From NCBI RefSeq assembly GCF_000001735.4, contig NC_003075.7:1001-65000 (forward strand): a stretch of 64,000 nucleotides of DNA. Direction: 5' to 3'. The DNA is from Arabidopsis thaliana (lineage: Eukaryota > Streptophyta > Magnoliopsida > Brassicales > Brassicaceae). Below, one piece after another: positions 12,286 through 23,400 of the stretch (positions within the stretch are counted from its first letter, which is position 1; each line of letters opens with the position of its first letter). A model generated the notes under the pieces. That model had not been told where the DNA came from and did no database searches. It was given only the letters and a program-made list of their open reading frames with translations. The translations under genes and the position numbers were made by a program.

Positions 12286-12564
12286 CTCTGAACCACCAAT
12301 ATTACTGATTGAAAAATCGAAGTGGAGACGACGACGACGACGAGCGAGGTTGAATGAGCAAGGCAAAGCCGCTCGCCGTTGCTGGGGTTTTATCGTAGAC
12401 ACGTGACGCGCACGTGCAAGCTATTTCCTTGGGCTTGGGCTTAGACTCATGAGATAAAGCAAATAAAACCCAAATGGGCTTTTTAGAAAAGAAACCCAAA
12501 TAACAGAGTATCTCTTCTTCTTCTTCGTGCAACAACCTAACCATGGAAATTGCAATTTGCAAAC
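12286..12564. promoter_or_regulatory. Bidirectional promoter between SD3 and the fibrillin gene
   Basis: Only 279 bp separate the two start codons, which point away from each other. The spacer holds two CACGTG cores at 12400-12405 and 12411-12416, five bases apart, and several TGGGC words (12430-12480) of the site II kind. G-box cores are bound by bHLH and bZIP factors, and site II words by TCP factors. Both genes make organelle proteins, so shared control is plausible but is an inference. Confidence 0.6.
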
Positions 12565-13366
12565 ATGGCGCTCGCGCTCTCGCTGTCGGCATGTTCTCCT
12601 CCACTCCGCCGCACTCGTCGTGCCGGTTTTCGAACAAGCTGCTCGATCTTCGCGAATCCAGCACAGCGAGCCAAGAGGAAGCTGCTTGAGCTGATCTCCG
12701 AGGAGGATCGAGGTCTGAGAACCCAGAAAGACCCCAAGAAGCGAGATGAAATCGTGAACGCCATCGAATCCATGACGGTTATCGGGCGCAGCTCCATCAC
12801 CACAGACGACTCTCTATCTGCCACGTGGCGGCTCTTGTGGACGACGGAGAAGGAACAGTTGTTCATCATAGAAAAGGCAGGCTTGTTTGGGACGACCGCC
12901 GGAGACGTTTTGCAGGTGATCGATGTGAATAAACGGATCCTCAATAACGTCATCACTTTCCCGCCGGACGGGGTTTTCTTCGTACGCTCCGATATCGATA
13001 TCGCTTCCCCGCAGAGAGTCAATTTCAGGTTCCAAAAACCACTTCTTCTTCGTACGCTCTGATATCGAAATGTGTAGCATCATAGCTTAGTTGATAGCGT
13101 TTTTGATATTCAGATTCAATAGTGCGGTATTGAGAGGGAAGAACTGGGAGCTCCCACTGCCACCATTTGGGAAGGGCTGGTGAGTGACTTCTCTCTGTTT
13201 CCTCTTCGGAGCTACTTGTATAGATAAAGAGAGTGAGTTTGGGTTTTGGTTCCACAGGTTTGAGAATGTGTATATGGACGGTGAGATCAGAGTGGCCAAG
13301 GACATCAGAGGAGACTACTTAATTGTTGATCGTGCTCCTTATAACTGGACTGAATCATTTGTATAA
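12565..13366 (+). CDS. Plastid lipid-associated protein (PAP/fibrillin)
   Basis: Fibrillins are plastid proteins of plastoglobules and thylakoids. Three exons (12565-13028, 13114-13179, 13258-13366) join in frame to 212 residues. The start at 12565 (MALALSLSACSPP) opens a Ser/Arg-rich chloroplast transit peptide. The fibrillin domain begins with KRKLLELISEEDRG and includes IGRSSITTDDSLSATWRLLWTTEK (split view: DDSLSATWRLLW), a loop around ILNNVITFPP and the C-terminal DGEIRVAKDIRGDYLIVDRA, ending WTESFV. It matches At4g00030. No unusual feature is seen. The upstream ATG at 12543 is in another frame and was not used. Confidence 0.9.
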
Positions 13367-13652
13367 TTTGTGATGCTTTTTGCTTCTTGTATAAGTTATA
13401 CACCATTTCTGTCTCTCTCCTTTATCATTGGGCCTCAAATAGATGATGCAGGAATATAGGGAGGAGGAGGAAGAGGAATTTGAAGGATCATTCAAAGTGT
13501 CATCCTTGAGTTTATTTAGGGTTTTTGTCTGTGTTTGTTACAAACACACCACCCACATTTTCTATGCCCTTTTTTAATGTTATTTTCACAATCCATGACT
13601 TAAAAGGCCAACACTAATCCTTTGTCTCTTATTTCATTGTGAACTCACAAAG

Positions 13653-14897
13653 ATGTTGGTGTCCGCAAGGGTAGAGAAACAAAAGCGTGTTGCTTATCAG
13701 GGGAAGGCGACAGTGCTTGCTCTCGGTAAGGCCTTGCCGAGCAATGTTGTTTCCCAGGAGAATCTCGTGGAGGAGTATCTCCGTGAAATCAAATGCGATA
13801 ACCTTTCTATCAAAGACAAGCTGCAACACTTGTGTAACTTCCCTCTACTTTCTTTGACAACTTTTTTTCTTTGAGCACTTGTGCAAAGATAAGCGTGTTT
13901 GTGTGTCTTGGTGATGTTAGGCAAAAGCACAACTGTCAAGACACGCTACACAGTCATGTCACGGGAGACGCTGCACAAATACCCTGAACTAGCAACCGAG
14001 GGTTCCCCAACCATCAAACAGAGGCTTGAGATTGCAAACGATGCGGTTGTGCAGATGGCATATGAAGCGAGCTTGGTTTGCATCAAGGAATGGGGAAGGG
14101 CAGTGGAAGATATCACTCATCTTGTCTACGTTTCCTCCAGTGAGTTCCGTTTGCCCGGAGGTGATCTTTACCTCTCGGCACAGCTGGGCCTTAGCAACGA
14201 GGTTCAGAGAGTGATGCTGTATTTTCTTGGATGCTATGGAGGTTTGAGTGGGCTGCGCGTGGCCAAAGACATTGCTGAGAACAACCCAGGGAGCCGTGTG
14301 TTGCTCACCACCTCTGAGACTACCGTTCTGGGGTTCCGCCCACCCAACAAAGCTCGTCCTTACAACTTAGTCGGGGCTGCACTCTTTGGAGATGGAGCAG
14401 CTGCCCTGATCATCGGAGCAGACCCTACAGAGTCGGAATCTCCTTTCATGGAGCTTCACTGTGCTATGCAGCAGTTCCTGCCCCAAACACAGGGGGTGAT
14501 CGACGGGCGGCTGTCAGAAGAGGGCATAACCTTCAAGCTAGGAAGAGACCTCCCTCAGAAGATCGAAGACAACGTGGAGGAGTTCTGCAAGAAGCTAGTG
14601 GCAAAGGCTGGCTCTGGTGCGTTGGAGTTGAATGACCTTTTCTGGGCAGTTCATCCTGGTGGACCAGCCATCCTGAGCGGGCTGGAGACAAAGCTGAAGC
14701 TGAAGCCGGAAAAGCTGGAATGCAGCAGAAGGGCGTTGATGGATTATGGGAACGTAAGCAGCAACACCATCTTCTACATAATGGACAAAGTCAGAGATGA
14801 GCTTGAGAAGAAAGGCACAGAGGGAGAAGAGTGGGGTCTGGGCTTAGCTTTCGGACCGGGAATCACTTTCGAAGGCTTTCTCATGAGGAACCTCTAA
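13653..14897 (+). CDS. Type III polyketide synthase (chalcone/stilbene synthase family)
   Basis: The enzyme condenses an acyl-CoA starter with malonyl-CoA; relatives LAP5 and LAP6 make alkylpyrones for sporopollenin in the pollen wall. Two exons, 13653-13831 and 13921-14897, join in frame (CKSTTVKTRY) to 384 residues, the usual size. The catalytic triad is visible: Cys in FLGCYGGL, His in HPGGPAIL and Asn in YGNVSSNT. The C-terminal family motif reads GLGLAFGPGITFEG. The sequence is closer to the anther-specific branch than to true chalcone synthase, which has a GFGPG loop and a GVLFGFGPGLTVE tail. This is At4g00040 by position. The substrate is not determined by what can be seen. The donor of the intron must be GTGTAA at 13832 to keep frame. 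Confidence 0.9.
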
Positions 14898-15478
14898 ATG
14901 TATATGAACTGGACATTTCTCAACAAATAAAATATACAGGAACCGATGCTAACACACATACATCATGTAATGGTTGCATTAGTTTTGTTCTTTAATGGTA
15001 AATCACAGAAATACATCAATACAGTAAGTTTATATACATAATTGAAGTATTCTTCAATGGCATCTTACTTCATGCATCCAAAAAGTAATTTCAACCTTAC
15101 ATAATTCAGATGTCGTTTTCTCTGGCTTTCAAAGATTCACTCGATTCTAGCAAAGGAACATACGTAACATAGTGTGACACACTAGTCTATATATACATTT
15201 TTGCAATATTTTTAACAAATAAATCATAGAGTTGAGACTTATTTACAACTCAATGCTATTGACATTTTATTATTATCAATTAATTAATATTCCTAATTAT
15301 TAGGATTTCCTTATCTAATATATCTCCATCAATTCTAATTATTTAAAAAAAGAGAAATTTTAGGACATTATTAATATTATACTTTATTAAACCTTACCAA
15401 TAAAAAATATATACTTTATTAAAGGTAAATATTTTAGTTATTTAAAGTTTATTAAATATTTTCACGGAAAAAACGTTT
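14898..15478. other. Intergenic spacer downstream of the PKS gene
   Basis: The first 150 bp look like the 3' untranslated region of the polyketide synthase gene. The rest is very AT-rich, without a recognised gene. Confidence 0.5.
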
Positions 15479-16135
15479 AGAATATTTATAATATGGAAAA
15501 TCTATAAAATTAAATAAACATTTGAAAGAAAACTTTTTAATTGATTTAAATTATAAATCTTTTAATAAAGTATTATTAAAACAAAAAATAAAAAATAATG
15601 TTTAATTACACCGAACTGGATTAGATGGTATAATGGGTTTAGAATATTATAATATATGAACTTTAGAACAATTAAATAACCATTTGAAAGAAAACTTTTT
15701 AATTGATTTTTGAATTATAAATCTTTTAATAAAAGTATTATTAAAACAAAAAATAAAAAATAATATTTAATTTCACCGAACTGGATTAGATGGTATAATG
15801 GGTTTAGAATATTGTAATATATGAACTTTAGAACAATTAAATAACCATTTGAAAGAAAACTTTTTAATTGATTTTTGAATTATAAATCTTTTAATAAAAG
15901 TATTATTAAAACAAAAAATAAAAAATAATGTTTAATTTCACCGAATGGTATAGATGGTAGGACGGGTTTAGAATATTATAATATATGAACTTTAGAACAA
16001 TTAAATAACCATTTGAAAGAAAACTTTTATATTGATTTGAATTATATATCTTTTCGATTAAAGTATTATTAAACAAAAATGACAAAATAATATTTAATTT
16101 TATTGATCGGGTTTAGATGGTTAGGACGGGTTTGA
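15479..16135. repeat. Tandem array, four copies of a 162-165 bp unit
   Basis: Copies begin with AGAATATTATAATAT-like words at about 15479, 15641, 15806 and 15970. Each goes on through CATTTGAAAGAAAACTTTT, TATTATTAAAACAAAAAATA and a CACCGAACTGGATTAGATGG word. The second and third copies are close to identical, while the outer ones have drifted. A shorter GACGGGTTTGAGTCGATAG repeat follows at about 16126 and 16218. The array lies upstream of a Helitron-like 3' end at 16560. Confidence 0.85.
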
Positions 16136-16560
16136 GTCGATAGAAATACAAGACGATATATCATGGGTGAAATCCATAAGATATGTTTGATATTCACTGA
16201 ACGAGATTAGATTGTAGGACGGGTTTGAGTCGATAGTAATACGAGACGGTATACCACGGGCGAAATCATATATATAACAATCAAAATACAATTATATTAT
16301 CTTAAACACTATACAAAACAAACAATATTAACAAAATAAATATAATTTAAATTTAAATTATTTAGTTATAATCTAAATTTTAACTTAATGGACGGTATGT
16401 TATTGTTCCTATATCTTTAAATAGTAAAAATCAAACAAGTAATTATACAGTAAATAATATATAAAAATAAGAGTTGTACATTTAGAAAATATAAAACATT
16501 AAATCATATATATTTTAATCTACTAAACAAATTAAATTTATACCGCGGGATAAAAACTAG
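16136..16560 (+). mobile_element. Helitron-like 3' terminus
   Basis: The stretch ends with TACCGCGGGATAAAAACTAG at 16541-16560, followed by T. Helitrons end in CTRR preceded by a short GC-rich hairpin and insert between A and T; here CCGCGG is the small palindrome, CTAG the end, and T the next base. I could not fix the 5' TC end, so the extent is unknown and may include the tandem array at 15479-16135. No Rep/helicase coding is present, as expected for a non-autonomous copy. Confidence 0.5.
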
Positions 16561-16862
16561 TATTATATGTTAGCGAATCCTACTAAACTATGACAACAAA
16601 TATACATGCGAGTCGTATACAGAATTGATTCTCACATTTAAGCTGTCAACAAAACATTCAACAAGTCTTAAGCAAGCCATTAAAGAAGGGACCTGAACAA
16701 TTTAATATATATGGTTAACTATTTAAGTATCATGTCCCCACTTGTCCATTACGTGATTACTACAAAAGTTCACATAAAAGTTCCTTTTTATATATATAGG
16801 AAAGGGAAGAAGATCTCAATAACACAAAACCTTTTAAACTAGTAAAATACACAGATTTTAGG
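16561..16862. promoter_or_regulatory. UNE10 upstream region
   Basis: This 302-bp stretch lies between the Helitron-like end and the UNE10 start codon. A TATATATA word at 16790-16797 sits about 70 bp before the ATG and may be the TATA box. No other element is recognised. Confidence 0.4.
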
Positions 16863-18848
16863 ATGAGCCAATGTGTTCCAAACTGTCACATCGATGATAC
16901 TCCGGCAGCAGCCACCACCACCGTCCGCTCCACCACAGCCGCAGACATCCCCATGTACATACCTTAATTTATCATCTTGATAGTATAAGTGGCCACAATA
17001 TAATGATAGCTTTTCTTGTTTGTCTACAGATTAGACTACGAGGTAGCCGAGCTGACGTGGGAGAACGGGCAACTAGGCTTGCACGGCTTAGGTCCACCGC
17101 GAGTGACGGCTTCGTCGACCAAGTACTCCACAGGCGCCGGTGGAACGTTGGAGTCGATAGTGGACCAAGCTACTCGCCTCCCTAACCCTAAGCCCACGGA
17201 TGAGCTCGTCCCGTGGTTCCATCATCGCTCCTCCAGGGCCGCGATGGCAATGGACGCGCTTGTCCCTTGCTCCAACCTAGTACACGAGCAGCAGAGCAAG
17301 CCTGGTGGCGTTGGCTCCACCCGGGTGGGGTCATGTAGCGATGGTCGTACCATGGGCGGTGGAAAACGAGCAAGAGTGGCACCGGAGTGGAGCGGCGGCG
17401 GGAGTCAGCGGCTGACCATGGACACTTACGACGTAGGTTTCACCTCAACATCAATGGGCTCGCACGATAACACAATCGACGATCATGACTCCGTCTGCCA
17501 CAGCCGCCCACAGGCAAGTCATCATATATATTAACTTGTTCTAGTTATTGATGTCTCTAGCTTTATAAGTAAATGATAATAATTAAGGAAAAACGATAGA
17601 TGGAGGACGAAGAAGAGAAGAAAGCCGGAGGAAAATCATCAGTTTCAACCAAGAGAAGCAGAGCTGCTGCTATTCATAACCAATCCGAACGTGTAATGAT
17701 TCACTCAACCATTATTTTATTTTTCAAAAAAAGTTTTATGTTATTCGTCTACTGTTACACATGCATGACCCCCTGCGTTTTATCCTTGGTTGATTTTATT
17801 ACAGAAGAGGAGAGATAAAATCAATCAAAGGATGAAGACTTTGCAAAAACTGGTTCCCAATTCCAGCAAGGTACGCAAGTCGTTTTACATAAACTAGTGT
17901 ACGTGGCTAAATAAAAGTCATATGCGTACGTATAGTAAAAAAATAGATGCTAGCTAGGTATACATGAAAATAGAGGGGATAATATGAAAAAGGGTGGTGG
18001 ACCAAAGTGAAGTGAATGCATCTAAAGAAATGGACCTCATACGATGATTCTACTCCACACACTTATGTTCATCAATCTCTTATTTGCTTGTCCCCTAAAA
18101 ACTTATTTTACATCACTTTATTACTTGGTCCGGTTGGTCCATTCATATACACCTTTAATTATTATATGCCTTGTGGCTGTCGACTCAAAAATCAACACAA
18201 TCTACATTACACACATGCTCCGTAACATTGGTTTGGTTAATTATAGTAGATACCAAAGAGGCTTGATATATAAATCGTTAATTTTGGAACTATAGACGGA
18301 TAAAGCATCTATGTTGGATGAAGTGATAGAGTATTTGAAGCAACTTCAAGCACAAGTGAGCATGATGAGCAGAATGAATATGCCTTCTATGATGCTTCCT
18401 ATGGCCATGCAGCAACAACAACAACTACAAATGTCTCTCATGTCCAATCCCATGGGTTTAGGGATGGGCATGGGGATGCCCGGTCTCGGTCTCCTCGACC
18501 TTAATTCTATGAACCGAGCTGCTGCAAGCGCTCCTAATATCCATGCCAACATGATGCCAAACCCATTTTTGCCCATGAATTGTCCATCGTGGGATGCTTC
18601 TTCCAATGACTCTCGATTTCAGTCTCCTCTCATCCCCGATCCTATGTCTGCCTTTCTTGCATGCTCTACTCAGGTTGACCCTTTTTCTATATATAGATAT
18701 ACAACTTGGGTCTAAACAATGCTTCAGTACCATTTATATTTTTATATATTTGGAATTGCAGCCAACGACGATGGAAGCGTATAGCAGGATGGCTACATTA
18801 TATCAGCAAATGCAACAACAACTTCCTCCTCCTTCGAATCCAAAATGA
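16863..18848 (+). CDS. UNE10: PIF-type bHLH transcription factor UNE10
   Basis: UNE10 (bHLH16, also called PIF8) is a phytochrome-interacting bHLH factor. Six exons (16863-16954, 17030-17513, 17600-17692, 17805-17870, 18296-18673, 18762-18848) sum to 1,200 nt, 399 residues. The start is MSQCVPNCHIDD. The phytochrome B binding motif reads VAELTWENGQL just after the first junction. The bHLH domain begins RSRAAAIHNQSERKRRDKIN with the E-R of the E-box contact, continues through MKTLQKLVPNSSKTDKASML and DEVIEYLKQLQ. A glutamine/methionine-rich tail follows and ends LPPPSNPK. The second intron (17514-17599) needs a GC donor (CAG followed by GCAAGT) to keep frame. The position fits At4g00050. Confidence 0.93.
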
Positions 18849-20436
18849 TTATTACTCAAACACCTCTATATAGTTTACGTCTATATATGTGTTAGTCACA
18901 TACATACATATATATATTCCATCATAATTATTTATTTATATGTATAGGCTTCTCATGAATTATGATATTATACGTATTACGTACTTTAAAAATATGTGGT
19001 CGTAATTGGATAGAGAAAAATAAATAATGGTTATGTTTGAGTGAATTAGTAACATCACTCCACGTCTCCACCACATCCACAAATGAACTCCAAATTTTCT
19101 AGATCAATATACGAACAGTAGATAATCCTTCGTTTTCACGAATTTAATTATGTGACTGAGGATAAGTGAAAAGTGGAAATGGAGTAGACACAATAGCATA
19201 TGCTTTGTCTGCAAAATTCCACAATAATTTGTTGATAATGTTATTGAATTTATTTATAATGCTACAAGAAACAAAAAGAAAGCGAATGTTTATTTTTTAA
19301 AGGTGCTGTAAAATGATTGGGTGTTAACAGGTCAACTTGGCCCCGACCATTACCACACGTTTGTGAGTGAACAAGTCATATTATTATTAATAACGAAAAG
19401 TGACTCGAAAATTCATGAGAAAAATGCCAAACTCAACTACTCAAGTAAGTATAAGTATACTGTTTACACTATATAGTAATCAATCGTCACCACAAATTAA
19501 GCCCTATATTTGTCGTTTTACTAATAAACGAACGTACAAATACAATATATCACTCAACTTTGATTTAGTTTGAGATGTTGTGTGTACTTAATTACATAAA
19601 TGAATTTGTGCATGCGACAAGTATTTTCGGACATATCCATATATATACATTTTCTTGCAATGTATAATACGATACGAAGAGGGAGAAAATGACATAAGAG
19701 GAAAAGAAATCAAATCATATAACTCCAAAGGTCGACACCAGTTGGTTTGACAGTTAAGTATGATATATACACTCCCAAAAATATGAAAACGGTGGTTGCC
19801 ATGTTCGTACAAAAGTTAAGAATAATATATATGCTATTTTTTTTAATCTATTATTCACACATAAATGTATTTTTTTAACACCAAATGTAAACTATTTAAA
19901 TTTCAAAATACATAGTGTGTTGAGCAGATATATTGAAATTTGTAGTGTAAAATGCAAAAAGTTGAAAGCTAAAATTTGCAGATGCATAATGTGTAGTATT
20001 GATTTGTTTTTCGTCAAAACTGAAAAAGAAAAAGTTGAAATTTGAGATGATGTGATACATATGTCACATGCATGTGTGTGTGTGTGATAGGTTTAAAAAG
20101 AAAGTAAAAGTCAAATGTTGGTTAATGCGAGATTCCTTTCACACCAACAAGGCAAATACATGAGATGAGATGGTCACTGTAGCTAAGAGAAATAGAAAAC
20201 GAGTATCGCCGACGCAAAAAAGGCTTGGCCGAGACAAAAAGGCCCAATTTTACTACTGTCTAAGAAGAAGAGCATCGAGAATTTACAATGGGCTCAAGCC
20301 CAGGCCCGTTTTAAATAGACTCCTATTGATTGGTTAGCAAGTAAGACCGGTTCCAATTTCCGGTTGGGTATTGAGTTGGTTTAAGTTATTAGCCGTTCGT
20401 CGTCTTCCTCTGGAGAAAGAAAAAAGAGAGGAAACA
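18849..20436. other. Spacer between UNE10 and MEE44
   Basis: Mostly AT-rich sequence without a gene that I recognise. The last 250 bp form the MEE44 promoter: an AGGCCCA word near 20240, a TGGGCTCAAGCCCAGGCCC cluster at 20288-20308 and a short leader. These site II words are common in housekeeping plant promoters. Confidence 0.5.
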
Positions 20437-23400
20437 ATGGAAAATCGCCATCTCCCTTCCAAATTCTTCTCCTCTGCTTCATCCATGGCTCAGAATCAAC
20501 TTATCGATTCGCTAACATCTCACATATCTCTGTACCACTCCCACTCGTCTTCCTCTTCAATGGCTAATACTATCCCCAATCCTAGGTCGGCGATCCTCCG
20601 ATGGTTCTCTTCTCTCAGCGTCCACCAGCGCCTCTCTCACCTCACCGTCGTTGATCCCAAGTTCGTCCAAATCCTCCTTCAGATGCTTGGTTATATCCGC
20701 ACTAAAGGCCCTTGCTCTTTCATCATCCTCCCAGACCTCCCTTCCTCCTCCGATCTCCCCAGTCTCTGCTTTAAAAAATCTCGTGGCTTAATCTCCAGGG
20801 TTTCCGAGTCCAACGAGTCAGAGCGTTTCGTTTTCGACTCTACTCGGCTCTTTGGTTCTGGAGAAGGGGAAAGGGCTCAAGATTGCTCTTGCTCCGTCAA
20901 TTCCCTCGATTCTGTCGTCATGGCCGAGGAATTTCTTACAAATGTGGATCGTTTCGTGGAGACTATGGACGTCTTATCGGATGGAGCATTTCTGAGAGGA
21001 GAAGAGAGTGATTTGGGGTCCAATTGGGTAGAATTAGAGTGGCTCAAAGCCAAAGGCTATTATAGCATGGAAGCCTTCGTTGCAAATAGGTTAGAGGTAA
21101 GCATGAGATTAGCTTGGCTGAACACAAATAGTGGCAAGAGAAGAGGAATCAAATTGAAAGAGAAATTGAATGCTGCTGCTGCGGCTGCCAATTCGTATTG
21201 GAGGAAGAAGGCCTGTGTTGATTGGTGGCAGAATTTGGATGCTGCAACACACAAGAAAATCTGGACTTGTTTGTTTGGGAAGTCGGCTAAATCTGTGGTA
21301 TGTGTTTTGGAGGGATGTAGTTTATATTACATGGAACTTCATAGATTTGACTATAGCAAATGATGTAGATGTTATTACATGGAACTTCATAGAAATGACT
21401 ATAGCAAATGATGTAGCCAAATCATGGCTATATGCTGTCAAGGGGTATCATTTCGAGCCAACAAAATGATTCACTAGTATAAAGATCTAACTAAATATTC
21501 CCTTATCTAGAGTGTCTATACAAATATTAAATTCCTTGTAGATTTAGGTTGCTTTTGTTTTAGTGTGAACTTGCATTCTGGAAGTCTCTGTCATCATGTG
21601 AGCTCTGCCACTGTTCCATTACATGTTATACAAGTGTGTAGATGCTGTTTGATTTGATCTAAATCTCTGCTGTCACTCAAATCCAGATATATGAGATTCT
21701 TAGAGAAGCAAATCAAGCACAGCAGGGGGAAATGTGGCTCTTCAATTTTGCAAGTGCAAGGAAAGGGCGTACAGACACTTCTGCAGTTTCATTCTGTGAC
21801 ATGATTTTGGAACCGAACTCTGTACCAAGGAAACCAATAACCGTAGCCAGTAATCTAAGTGGCTTATACGTTCTTCAAGAATTTGCTTCACTGCTCATCT
21901 TATGCCAAAATGGCTTAGTTCCAGTACATAGTGTATTTTTCAGCTCAATGGGTACTATCACAACCTTAGTGGATTGCATCTTAAGAAAACTACGAGGTTT
22001 TCTTATGGTAATCTCTATTGATTCTGTTAAAAGTGAACTTCTTGACGACAACACTCACAAGTGTTCTCCAAGCTCATCATCAAATCAGAAGCTTGGTTCG
22101 ACCAACCGTAAACAGAAAGGAAAGACCAGGAACATGAAAAAGCCAACTCCGGAGGCTAAATCTGATAAAAACGTTAATTTGTCCACGAAAAATGGAAAGG
22201 TACATAGATTCTATCCATCCGCAGATTATTTATTTCTGTATGGCAACTTGAATTTGATCTTTGATATCTCCAGAAAGATCAAGCTAAACTGGAATTTAAC
22301 AAAAGCAGAGAAGCGATAGAATGCAAGAAAGTTCCTACAGCTTCGACGATGATCAATGATCCTGAGGCCTCTGCAGCAACTATGGTGAATTATTTTCTTT
22401 CCTCATATTTTGGCTGAATTGAACTCAGGTTGTTTAGAAACTGATAATATTTATCAGGAAGTTGTCCCAGGGTTAGTTGCCAGGAAAGGAAGAACTAAGA
22501 AGAAAAGGAAAGAAAAGAATAAGAGTAAGAAGTGTACAAGTTTGGAAAATAACGGGGAAGTGAATAAGTCTGTAGTGAATAGTTCAGCCATCGTAAAAGC
22601 TTCCAAATGTGATTCAAGTTGTACTTCAGCCAATCAGCATCCTCAGGAATATATCAATGCTCAGATTATTGAAGAGCATGGTTCATTTAGCTGTGAAAGG
22701 AATAGATCAGGTACTTGTGCATCTGTGAATGGTGCAGCTAATTGTGAGTATTCTGGAGAGGAAGAATCGCATAGCAAAGCTGAAACGCATGTGATTTCAT
22801 CCGATTTGAGTTCTGTGGATCCTGCCGGTGGTCCAAGCTGTGAGAACGTGAACCCTCAAAAATCTTGCTGTCGGGGTGATCGTAAAGAAAAGTTGACAAT
22901 GCCTAATGAACGATCCAGAACTTTGGATGAAGGGGAATCCCATCGGATTCACCATCAGAGAAGAGAAGCAGGTTACGGTTTTGCCTCCAGCAGTTCAGAA
23001 TTTGTTTCTTATGAGTGGCCTGCTGTAGCTCCTATGTACTTTTCGCATGTTAGTTCTCACCTTCCAACTGCAACTGACAGACTGCACCTTGATGTTGGTC
23101 ACAATTTGCATCCATACGTACGGCAACCTTTTGTGTCCACTGTGCAACATGCTAGAAATCCTTCAATTGAAGGTTCCCACAAACAAGTTCTCTCTCGACC
23201 CATGCCCATGAGTCTAGATTGGCCTCCCATGGTTCATAGCAATTGCGGCTTGACAACAGCATTCACTTGCAATTATGATTCTGGAATTTTGGTGGACATT
23301 CCTGAACAGAAAAATAAGCACGAGCTGGGGAATGAATGCGAGAATAACTGGATGTTAGAGGAAGATTTTGAGGTGCACACTGTTTCTGGAGTAGACTATA

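Noticed and set aside
12537-13022. Open frame on the minus strand across the fibrillin exon
   Set aside because: Antisense shadow of the fibrillin gene, without family features.
20371-20436. Earlier start for MEE44
   Set aside because: The upstream in-frame codon is TTG, not ATG; the first ATG is at 20437.
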